Source: Planctomycetaceae bacterium
GTDB taxonomy: Bacteria > Planctomycetota > MHYJ01 > SBBU01
NCBI GenBank assembly: GCA_005239585.1
Contig: SBBU01000161.1
Location: 1 to 19,336, forward strand
DNA length: 19,336 bases
Direction: 5' to 3'
The translations under genes were made by a program, and so were the position numbers. Positions 6,169 through 12,756 of the stretch are shown in pieces; the first letter of the stretch is position 1, and each line of letters begins with the position of its first letter. The notes beneath the pieces were generated by a model. The model was not told the origin of the DNA and searched no databases. It saw nothing but the letters and a program-made list of their open reading frames with translations.

Positions 6169-6828
6169 ATGAGAACGGTCTCGATTTTTATTTTAATATC
6201 TGTCATTGGTCTATCCTTCACGGGATGCGGCATCTTCAAGACTTACGAGCCTTGTTCAAATTCGGGCTGCCAGTTGTGCAAAGGGACAGGGTCATATCAG
6301 TGTAACGCCTGCCAAGCTAAAGGCTTCCATGACTGCCGAAATTGCAGTGGTAAAGGAACTACGTCGCAATGTCAGAACTGCAAGGCACAAGGCAATGTCA
6401 AGTGCACAATGTGCCACCAGCAGGCACCGGGCAAAGAGATATGCAAGGGATGCAACGGCACTGGCCTCTCAACTGGTTCACCATGTTACAACTGTGACAG
6501 CGGTGGAAAAATATCGTGCAAAAACTGCGATGGCTTTGGCTATATAAAATCAACAAGCCAAAAATGCTCAATGTGTTCAAGCGGAAAGGTTAATTGCACC
6601 GTCTGTGTTGGAACGGGCAGGACAGGTGCTGGAACCAGATGTATTACCTGCAATGGCAGCGGATGGTCAAGGTGCTCCGGCTGCAATGGTACACTCTCTA
6701 TGAACTGCCTGCAATGCCAAGGCAAAGGCCAAATAGTATGCGCTGCATGCAATGGTACCGCACGATACCAATGCACTGTCTGCAAAGGCGCAGGAATAAT
6801 GCAGCACAATATACGAGCAAAGGACTAG
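6169..6828 (+). CDS. Lipoprotein made of DnaJ-type CxxCxGxG zinc-finger repeats
   Basis: 219 residues. The N-terminal signal peptide ends in a lipobox, LSFTGC, with the lipid-modified Cys at 20. The remainder is almost entirely repeats of the form CxxCxGxG: I count 15 CxxC motifs (for example CNAC, CRNC, CKGC, CITC, CLQC), many followed by NGTG, SGKG or QGKG. In DnaJ these motifs bind zinc and contact unfolded proteins; here there is no J domain and no other domain. The protein should sit on the periplasmic face of a membrane as a metal-loaded rod or a thiol-rich scaffold. AGGAG lies 8 nt before the ATG. It is alone on its strand. The function is unknown; metal storage or buffering, redox buffering and chaperone-like binding are possibilities, all inferred. 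Confidence 0.85.
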   Translation: MRTVSIFILISVIGLSFTGCGIFKTYEPCSNSGCQLCKGTGSYQCNACQAKGFHDCRNCSGKGTTSQCQNCKAQGNVKCTMCHQQAPGKEICKGCNGTGLSTGSPCYNCDSGGKISCKNCDGFGYIKSTSQKCSMCSSGKVNCTVCVGTGRTGAGTRCITCNGSGWSRCSGCNGTLSMNCLQCQGKGQIVCAACNGTARYQCTVCKGAGIMQHNIRAKD

Positions 6829-6887
6829 TGTGCCACTAATCTGCTGTAAATCATAAAATCTTTAAATTGCCAAATCATTAAATGGTC

Positions 6888-6972
6888 TGGGTGGGGAGGG
6901 AATTGAACCCTCACGGCCGTTAAGGCCACGGGATTTTAAGTCCCGACCGTCTACCGATTCCGGCACCCACCC
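6888..6972 (-). tRNA. tRNA-Leu (anticodon UAA)
   Basis: Class II tRNA on the minus strand. The acceptor GGGTGGG (6972-6966) pairs with CCCACCC (6895-6889) and discriminator A is at 6888. The anticodon stem CGGGA/TCCCG closes the loop CTTAAAA, giving UAA. A long variable arm (TGGCCTTAACGGCCG) and the T arm GAGGG-TTCAATT-CCCTC are intact. No CCA is encoded. Confidence 0.96.
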
Positions 6973-7021
6973 ATATTAGAAATGCTTGGGAATCGATTAA
7001 CCAGTATACTTGACAAAAATA

Positions 7022-7050
7022 TACACAAACAGGGGTGATTTTAGTACAAT
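7022..7050 (+). promoter_or_regulatory. Promoter candidate of the MFS-PDZ operon
   Basis: TACACA (7022-7027), a 17-bp spacer and TACAAT (7045-7050) end 7 nt before the ATG at 7058, again a leaderless geometry. No Shine-Dalgarno is seen at suitable distance from that ATG. Confidence 0.35.
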
Positions 7051-7057
7051 TCCCGCA

Positions 7058-8548
7058 ATGTACAAGTACTTTGCCCTGATAATAATCTTCTTTGCCAATT
7101 TCCTAGATTACCTCGATAGAACCATCATAAGTGCCCTGCTCTCAAACATACAGCGAGATTTCGATATAACTGAATCACAAAAGGGGATGCTCATCTCTGC
7201 ATTCATAGTCGGATATATCATTGCTGCCCCATTCATCGGAATACTTGCTGACAAAAAAAACAGACCGCGCCTGTTCGCCATATGCGCCCTAATATGGAGT
7301 ACTGCATCCATAGGATCAGGGTTGTCACAGGATTTCGTTCATATGCTTTTATCAAGGATGTTCTTAGGATTTGGAGAGGCCGGGGCTATTGTTATAGGCC
7401 CAAGTCTTATAGCGGACTACTTTCCTGCAAACGTTCGAGGTCGAGTTATAGCAGTCTTCTTCTTGGGAATGCCGATTGGAGGCACAGCAGGTTATCTACT
7501 TGCAGGTGAATTAGTTAATGACAAGGCAAAGCTCCAGTATGACGATCATACAAAACTTGGAATTACAGTGACTCAACATGTAACAATGCACACAAAGACA
7601 GAAGAAGTCGTTATAAGCAGTATAGCGACGGGAAGCATAGCAGAAAAAAAAGGTATAAAACCCGGAGATGTTGTCCTGGCAGTAGGTAAAACAAATATCC
7701 AAAAAACAAGTGAGTACAATACAGAGATAGCAAGAGAGAAAGAGGTCATAATATTACTGATAGAGGTGCATCATGGCTGGAGACGAGCCCTTTTCATAGC
7801 CGGTATTCCAGGCGTTTTGCTCGCATTTCTGTTGTTCTTTCTTAGGGACCCCCCTCGTACAGTTCATGATGGCGGACACTCGGTCTCTTTAAAAGATATG
7901 TCTCACTACAAAGAACTGCTTCATAAAAAAGCCCTCTTTTTAATAATACTTGCGCAGACTGCCTCTGCATTTGTTATAGCCCCTATAGCACATTTCGGAG
8001 TGGAATATCTTGAAGAAGAAAAACACATGCAGAAGGCTGTCGCCACCAGAACCTTTGGAATCGCCGGGGTGCTGGGCGGAATCATTGGGAATTTTGCAGG
8101 AGGGTGGTTAGGAGACAGATTGGCAACAAAAAACAAGGGGGCTTATATAATGATCGCAGGATCTTGCTTCCTTATCGCATTACCTTTCATCTGGGTTGGC
8201 CTTGCGCTAGATGCTGGATTACTCTTTATACCATCAATATTTTTGGGCTTTATGTTCCTATTCGGCACGATGACTACAATAAACACACAGATAACCAATA
8301 TAGTATCCCCATCTGAACGATCAAGGGCATTTGCAATTACTCTATTCATGATGCATCTATTTGGGGATCTATGCTCACCTCCCCTATTCGGAGTAATTGC
8401 CGATAATATAGGGAGAAGAACTACTTTTATGATCACCCCACTTTTATTGACTATTAGCGGGATCTGCTGTCTCGCAGCAACAAGGCATGCCAGAGAAGCT
8501 GCGGAAAAAGTCTCAGAGCAAACAGAAGGAGGAGGCAAACAACATTGA
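7058..8548 (+). CDS. MFS transporter (Spinster-like) with a periplasmic PDZ domain inserted between TM5 and TM6
   Basis: 496 residues, inner membrane. Twelve hydrophobic segments are recognisable. The N-half has typical MFS features: NFLDYLDRT in TM1, the loop 2-3 motif GILADKKNRPR and RMFLGFGEAG in TM4. The fold is interrupted after TM5 (VIAVFFLGMPIGGTAGYLLAG). Instead of a short turn there are about 85 residues, of which roughly 165-235 look like a PDZ domain: LGITVTQ, then VVISSIATGSIAEKKGI, then KPGDVVLAVGKT. TM6 resumes at GWRRALFIAGIPGVLLAFLLF. With the N-terminus inside, the TM5-TM6 loop is periplasmic, so the PDZ domain should face the periplasm. The substrate is unknown. The ATG at 7058 fits the start of TM1 and a nearby -10 box; a TTG at 7010 is the longer alternative. 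The stop overlaps the next start as TTGA, so it is coupled to the barrel genes. Confidence 0.88.
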   Translation: MYKYFALIIIFFANFLDYLDRTIISALLSNIQRDFDITESQKGMLISAFIVGYIIAAPFIGILADKKNRPRLFAICALIWSTASIGSGLSQDFVHMLLSRMFLGFGEAGAIVIGPSLIADYFPANVRGRVIAVFFLGMPIGGTAGYLLAGELVNDKAKLQYDDHTKLGITVTQHVTMHTKTEEVVISSIATGSIAEKKGIKPGDVVLAVGKTNIQKTSEYNTEIAREKEVIILLIEVHHGWRRALFIAGIPGVLLAFLLFFLRDPPRTVHDGGHSVSLKDMSHYKELLHKKALFLIILAQTASAFVIAPIAHFGVEYLEEEKHMQKAVATRTFGIAGVLGGIIGNFAGGWLGDRLATKNKGAYIMIAGSCFLIALPFIWVGLALDAGLLFIPSIFLGFMFLFGTMTTINTQITNIVSPSERSRAFAITLFMMHLFGDLCSPPLFGVIADNIGRRTTFMITPLLLTISGICCLAATRHAREAAEKVSEQTEGGGKQH

Positions 8549-9318
8549 TTCTAGTGTTGATGCTAGCCGTCGTGCAACCTAATGATATGGTTGATATTAA
8601 ACTCCGCCTATGGGGCGCCAATCATTCATCCACTATTGTTGCTACAGAGAGAGGTCTAACGGGAAGCACGATTAACGCCAGACAGGACATTGGAATGGAG
8701 ACCTCAGAGGAGGTAATAGGCGTCGATATCAGCTCGAAAATTTTTCACAACAGTCTCTTCAATGTGTCAGTTATAAGCGGCAACTATAACGGCAGCAAAA
8801 GATTGGAGCGAGACCTCATATTTGCAGGAACACTTTTTCAGGGAAACTGGCTTACATCCTCTGATTTAAAATATACCCTAATAACTGCAGGCTTTGAATA
8901 TGATTTTAAAACAGATCTCACAGATCAAGTAAAACTTGGCTTTGGAATCGAAGGCGGCGGCCTTTACGACAAGATTACTGCAGAGCTATCGGCTTCCAAT
9001 TTACCCGTATCATTTGGCGAGACAGAAACCTCAAAACTTTTAAGCTACATTATCGGAGTTAAACTGCGGGTACATATTTCAGAGTGGGCAAAAATTACGG
9101 GATCATTAAAAATGAGCAGTATAAACAACATAAGAGAGACCGATCTTAGTTTCCTTGACATGACTTTGGAAGGCAGTTTAAATATCTACAGTGGTTTATC
9201 GATCTCAGCCGGCCTTAAGAGAATTACATGGGATCAAGCAGACACTAGAGCTGGACGCAAATTGAATATTGATACGACCATGAGCGGTCCATTTATAGGA
9301 CTAGGATACTCTTTCTAA
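8545..9318 (+). CDS. Predicted outer-membrane beta-barrel protein
   Basis: 257 residues, unknown family. A very short hydrophobic start (MILVLMLAVVQP) without a basic region may be a minimal signal peptide. The rest alternates hydrophobic and polar residues as in beta strands, for example LKYTLITAGFEYDF, VKLGFGIEGG, SLNIYSGLSISAGLKRITW, and ends in GPFIGLGYSF with the terminal Phe typical of outer-membrane barrels. The TTG start is supported by GGAGGAGG 9 nt upstream (8528-8535) and by the 4-bp overlap with the MFS gene. An ATG five codons in is possible but would remove most of the hydrophobic start. It is probably a small 8-10 stranded barrel; channel, binding and structural roles are all open. 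Confidence 0.7.
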   Translation: MILVLMLAVVQPNDMVDIKLRLWGANHSSTIVATERGLTGSTINARQDIGMETSEEVIGVDISSKIFHNSLFNVSVISGNYNGSKRLERDLIFAGTLFQGNWLTSSDLKYTLITAGFEYDFKTDLTDQVKLGFGIEGGGLYDKITAELSASNLPVSFGETETSKLLSYIIGVKLRVHISEWAKITGSLKMSSINNIRETDLSFLDMTLEGSLNIYSGLSISAGLKRITWDQADTRAGRKLNIDTTMSGPFIGLGYSF

Positions 9319-10065
9319 ATGAATATTTTAATACTTATTCTGCCAACTCTACAGCCCCTTCAAGAGGATCCTTTTGGTTTCAGATTCGGCGGTTGGATGA
9401 ACGACATGACTGGCAAGGTCAAATCATCAACAGGCTTGATACCCGCTACGGACATTGATTTGGGTTCAACTCTAGGTATAGATGAACCGGAAAGCGCCGC
9501 TAAACACGCTACTGCCTGGTTAACTTTTCCTTTCGTAGGCAGGATAAACCTGTCGTATTGGTCTGAAAAGTTTGAGGCCGAAAACAACATCCCAGTCTCC
9601 ATCTTGTTTGCAGGAGGGAGCTATTCGCAAAATTCCCTAGTCACTACAAATATTGATCTCAAGATGTATGGCGCCACACTAGAGTCCTCTATAATGCCTA
9701 TTCTCTACTTTCAAATTGGAAGTTATTTCCTCAGCGCAGATGTTGAGTTATCGAGCCCTGCTGTTAGTTCGTCTACAAGCGTTGATGCCCCAATCCCTGT
9801 AGCCGGACTTCGGTTAGGAGGTGAGCTTACACGAAATGTAAGTATAGATAATATGCTCATCCTCTCATCTATATCGAATGTTGGTAATGCGACGGGACGA
9901 TTTGTTGATCTGAGATCAGAGCTCTCAATAAAGCTTCTGGCCAGTTTAGCCATTACAGGCGGCTATAGAATGGTCAATCTTTATGGTAAAAAGGAAGACT
10001 CGGGAGAGTCTGTCATCGACGTCCGAATCAAGGGCATGTTCGTCGGTGTAGGGATTAGCTTCTAA
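9319..10065 (+). CDS. Second predicted outer-membrane beta-barrel protein, distant paralogue of the previous
   Basis: 248 residues. It begins one base after the previous stop, so it is translated from the same mRNA without its own Shine-Dalgarno. Its N-terminus (MNILILILPTLQP) resembles that of its neighbour and again lacks a basic region. Strand-like segments include ILYFQIGSYFLSADVEL, SIKLLASLAITGGYRM and a C-terminal VRIKGMFVGVGISF with final Phe. The last 60 residues of the two proteins line up by eye (a SLxI..GLxIxxG strand pair, then a GxFxGxGxSF end), so a tandem duplication followed by divergence is likely. The function is unknown. The pairing with the MFS-PDZ gene suggests one envelope-spanning system. 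Confidence 0.7.
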   Translation: MNILILILPTLQPLQEDPFGFRFGGWMNDMTGKVKSSTGLIPATDIDLGSTLGIDEPESAAKHATAWLTFPFVGRINLSYWSEKFEAENNIPVSILFAGGSYSQNSLVTTNIDLKMYGATLESSIMPILYFQIGSYFLSADVELSSPAVSSSTSVDAPIPVAGLRLGGELTRNVSIDNMLILSSISNVGNATGRFVDLRSELSIKLLASLAITGGYRMVNLYGKKEDSGESVIDVRIKGMFVGVGISF

Positions 10066-10066
10066 C

Positions 10067-10441
10067 CTACTTTTGAGGCGGCTGGTTTACCCCTACTACT
10101 TCATAGTTGGCATCACACCACTCCATCATGCCTCCCATGACGTTGTAAAGAGATTTGAAGCCTTGCCTCGCGAGGATTTCACACCCTGCTTTTGAGCGCT
10201 GACCTGCAAAGCAGAAAACAAGAATTGTTTTATCTTTAAATGACTCTAGTTCTTTTACACGATTGGCAAGATCGTCAATTGGTATTAGGATTGACTTGTC
10301 TATATGCCCCGTCTCGCTCCAGTATTCCTCTTCCGTCCTTACATCGAGCACCACAAGATCATTCCTAGTCTTGATCATTTCCCTTGCTGTGGAGACATCA
10401 GTTTCCGAATAGGGTCTTGGCTCTTTCGAAAAAAACGTCAT
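10067..10441 (-). CDS. Single-domain rhodanese
   Basis: 124 residues, cytoplasmic. The rhodanese active-site loop is CFAGQR with the persulfide-forming Cys at 77; VVLDVRTEEEYWSETGHI and NVMGGMMEW are the usual flanking motifs. Such proteins carry sulfane sulfur to acceptors. GAGGTG (10453-10448) sits 6-7 nt before the ATG. It follows the ThiF-type gene by about 100 bp on the same strand, and the two together suggest sulfur transfer to a carrier protein or cofactor. That role is inferred. The convergent barrel gene ends one base away with no visible terminator between them. Confidence 0.93.
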   Translation of the reverse strand: MTFFSKEPRPYSETDVSTAREMIKTRNDLVVLDVRTEEEYWSETGHIDKSILIPIDDLANRVKELESFKDKTILVFCFAGQRSKAGCEILARQGFKSLYNVMGGMMEWCDANYEVVGVNQPPQK

Positions 10442-10544
10442 AATCTACACCTCAAAACAGGACATATTTTATCCTACTTTACTCCCCAAGTTCAACTTCA
10501 CCCGCCTCCGCTAGTAGGCCCCACTGCTTACGGTAGGGAGAACT

Positions 10545-11537
10545 TCACAAACCCACATACTGTGAATAGACCGCCTTTGCCTTGTTAATGTCACTGGTTC
10601 CACGCACAATCGCCCTGCCGTCAGGAAAGAGCATGATATTTAGATCACCTGCCTGAAATTTAATAAAGTATTTGTTGCCTTGCGCCTTTAATCTGGGAGC
10701 GAGCGACTCTAAATCAACAGTTGAAGATTGCGGCAGGATCTGTACTGCATTCTCACCACACAGAACTGAGGCAAATGACCCCTCTTTCAATGAATCAAAA
10801 TTTCGCTTTGAGCAACAAGAGCAATCCTTCTTACTAGAAATCTGCATGGTCCTAAAATCATTCGTCCACAGATCAATTACATATAGGTTACGTTTTGATT
10901 CGGCGCCAGTCAGAATTTTCATGGCCTCTATAACCTGGATCCCTGCAATCACATTGATTATTGGGTTCACAATACCCGCAGTATCACAAGTAGGAACGCT
11001 TCCCGGGGCAGGGATCACATCTATCAGACATTCAAGGCACGCGGTCTTGGTTGGAACAACTGTCATTGCTAATCCGTAACTTCCAAGACATGCCCCGTAA
11101 ACCCAAGCCATGCCATTTTTCACACATGCATCGTTTATCAGAAATCTCGTCTCGAAATTATCTGTCCCATCGATTACGAGGTCAATGTCCTTCATTAATT
11201 GCTCGACATTCATGAAATTCACATCTGCTACTATACCTTCGATCTTTATCTCTGAATTTATTCTGCACAGTTTTTCCACGGCAGCCTGCGCCTTGGGAAC
11301 CTCATTCTTGGCGTCTTGCTCATCAAAGAGTGTCTGACGTTGAAGATTTGAAATTTCTACAATATCTCGATCTACAAGCCGCAAGTAACCAATTCCCGCC
11401 CTAGCCAGGAGATTAGAAGATGCACTCCCAAGTGCCCCCATGCCAACGATCAGAACGCGACTTGTGAGAAGTCTCTTCTGACCTTTCTCACCAAGTGAGG
11501 GCCAGATTACCTGTCTTGAATATCTTTCTAATTGCAT
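10545..11537 (-). CDS. ThiF/MoeB/HesA-family adenylyltransferase (E1-like)
   Basis: 330 residues. This family adenylates the C-terminal glycine of ubiquitin-like sulfur carriers (ThiS, MoaD). It opens LERYSRQVIWPSLGEKGQKRL, followed by the nucleotide-binding loop VGMGALGS, the Arg/Gln segment SNLQRQ, DGTDNFETRFLIND and the crossover-loop Cys in PTCDTAG. A zinc site is formed by CLEC (about 167-170) and the CSCC cluster (about 239-242). A C-terminal part of about 75 residues (ending FPDGRAIVRGTSDINKAKAVYSQYVGL) is a further small domain often seen in this subgroup. The exact pathway (thiamin, molybdopterin or other) cannot be decided, because no ThiS or MoaD gene lies in the window. The ATG at 11537 is chosen over the TTG at 11543; either way the start lies within the upstream gene by about 50 bp. 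Confidence 0.92.
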   Translation of the reverse strand: MQLERYSRQVIWPSLGEKGQKRLLTSRVLIVGMGALGSASSNLLARAGIGYLRLVDRDIVEISNLQRQTLFDEQDAKNEVPKAQAAVEKLCRINSEIKIEGIVADVNFMNVEQLMKDIDLVIDGTDNFETRFLINDACVKNGMAWVYGACLGSYGLAMTVVPTKTACLECLIDVIPAPGSVPTCDTAGIVNPIINVIAGIQVIEAMKILTGAESKRNLYVIDLWTNDFRTMQISSKKDCSCCSKRNFDSLKEGSFASVLCGENAVQILPQSSTVDLESLAPRLKAQGNKYFIKFQAGDLNIMLFPDGRAIVRGTSDINKAKAVYSQYVGL

Positions 11538-12081
11538 AGCCAATCACAATCAACACAACTGAAACGACAAGCAGCAAAACTATTGGTTCGTGCCACTCTG
11601 GAAACTGCCAGCGATAATCCGATATTCTTGATAGCAAGTACATCACATCCTTGGTGAATATTATCTCATTAATTATTGCACATCCAACCAGAAATGGATT
11701 AATCGTGAGTAGCCAATTAATGGCTGCTTCAATGTTCTTATCCAAGACTGCATCGATAACATAGTTAAAAAAGAATACGCTTAATACTGAAAGCGCAACC
11801 AGGCCGCACACGATAACCTGCGATACGATAAAGTTCAACCGTAAAGCCAAAAGAAACACAAAGAGGCTTGCGCATACAACCTCGAAACTAAACAAATAGA
11901 GCGCCGATATAGGACCTACGATTTTCTCGCTCTCGCCAAGGCCCGACAGAACCAATAACACCGGCCCTACAAGTGATGTCAGAAGGAGAAATCTAAGGCG
12001 CAGCTTTTTCGCCATAAGAAAAGGGAGGACAAGTCCACACAAGAATGGCAATGTAAAGATCAAAAATTTAAAAAGGCTCAT
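11488..12081 (-). CDS. Polytopic inner-membrane protein, function unknown
   Basis: 197 residues with about six hydrophobic segments, from FLIFTLPFLCGLVLPFLMA near the start to PIVLLLVVSVVLIVIGYAI near the end. A stretch LLTINPFLVGCAII recalls the NPF region of ABC-2 type permeases, but the protein is short and no ATPase gene is adjacent, so I do not assign it. AAGGTAAGG directly before the ATG is a good ribosome site. The last 50 bp overlap the ThiF-type gene in another frame. It belongs to the minus-strand block that starts with the FMN-binding/ApbE fusion, and may be part of its membrane apparatus. Confidence 0.75.
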   Translation of the reverse strand: MSLFKFLIFTLPFLCGLVLPFLMAKKLRLRFLLLTSLVGPVLLVLSGLGESEKIVGPISALYLFSFEVVCASLFVFLLALRLNFIVSQVIVCGLVALSVLSVFFFNYVIDAVLDKNIEAAINWLLTINPFLVGCAIINEIIFTKDVMYLLSRISDYRWQFPEWHEPIVLLLVVSVVLIVIGYAIRKIFKTGNLALTW

Positions 12082-12153
12082 CCTTACCTTTCAAAATACC
12101 CTATCTGCTTTTTGCAAGCAAGCGTTCCCAATATAAAGAACCATTCTTCAGAC

Positions 12154-12711
12154 CTATTTTGCTGGTGAAGCGGGAGGGTTTTGAGGCCTTATGAACCAGG
12201 CATTTATGATGGCATTCAAAGACATGATAAGAAATATAATAAGCATCGCTGCCATAGCAGGTATCGCAATGTAAGCAAAGTCTTTGTTTTTATATATGAG
12301 ATAGGGAGAAAATATAACTATAGCCATTGAAATGCATGAGAAAAGATACATAAAGAGCTTGAGTAATCCAGACATAGTGGTCATCTCTGTAAGATGACAC
12401 AGCACGAAAAATATTATAGGCATCATGAATGAATGTGGGTGGATAATATCGTTGATCTGCCGCTCGGTCTTGTCCGCAACAGTTTCCTGCTTACGATCTA
12501 TCGGTCCCGGGTGATCCTTGTGATACTTGTCAGTCCCAATAAAATTAATCTGAGTCCTATTGACGTCCCAACCTGTTCTTTCGGTAAACAGCACAAGACC
12601 AACAAATAATATTGCTGACGAGATAATAACGCTAAAACCGGTAAGAGCTATCTTTGTAGTTAAAGGCAGGCGTGAGAGGTGAAAGTATGGGGTTGCGAAA
12701 TAAGGAGGCAT
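12154..12711 (-). CDS. Four-helix membrane protein with conserved-looking histidines, ApbE neighbour
   Basis: 185 residues. A first membrane helix (ALTGFSVIISSAILFVGLVLF) is followed by a polar loop of about 45 residues and three more helices. The second helix begins HPHSFMMPIIFFVLCHL: His91, His93 and His106 lie near its ends and could bind haem or a metal. I recall similar proteins with the pattern MPP(x)F.TPYxHLSRLPLTTK and HPHxFMMPxxFFxLxHL in other bacteria, but no established function. It lies 45 bp downstream of the FMN-binding/ApbE gene, so a role in passing electrons to or from the flavin domain is a reasonable guess. No clear Shine-Dalgarno. Confidence 0.75.
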   Translation of the reverse strand: MPPYFATPYFHLSRLPLTTKIALTGFSVIISSAILFVGLVLFTERTGWDVNRTQINFIGTDKYHKDHPGPIDRKQETVADKTERQINDIIHPHSFMMPIIFFVLCHLTEMTTMSGLLKLFMYLFSCISMAIVIFSPYLIYKNKDFAYIAIPAMAAMLIIFLIMSLNAIINAWFIRPQNPPASPAK

Positions 12712-12756
12712 GTTAAAACATCAAGAGTCAAAATTTAAATATCTGGACTAAAACAA

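Noticed and set aside
6206..6839. Several long frames overlapping the Cys-rich lipoprotein on both strands
   Set aside because: They are by-products of the repetitive TGC/TGT-rich codons. Only the frame from 6169 has a Shine-Dalgarno, a lipobox and regular CxxC spacing.
6888..6972. tRNA-Leu as the attachment site of a mobile island carrying the MFS-PDZ operon
   Set aside because: No integrase, no direct repeat of the tRNA 3' end downstream and no change in base use were seen.
10442..10544. Terminator between the ThiF-type gene and the rhodanese
   Set aside because: Only a 4-bp GCCT/AGGC pairing is present with no T-run, and the interval instead carries the rhodanese ribosome site.
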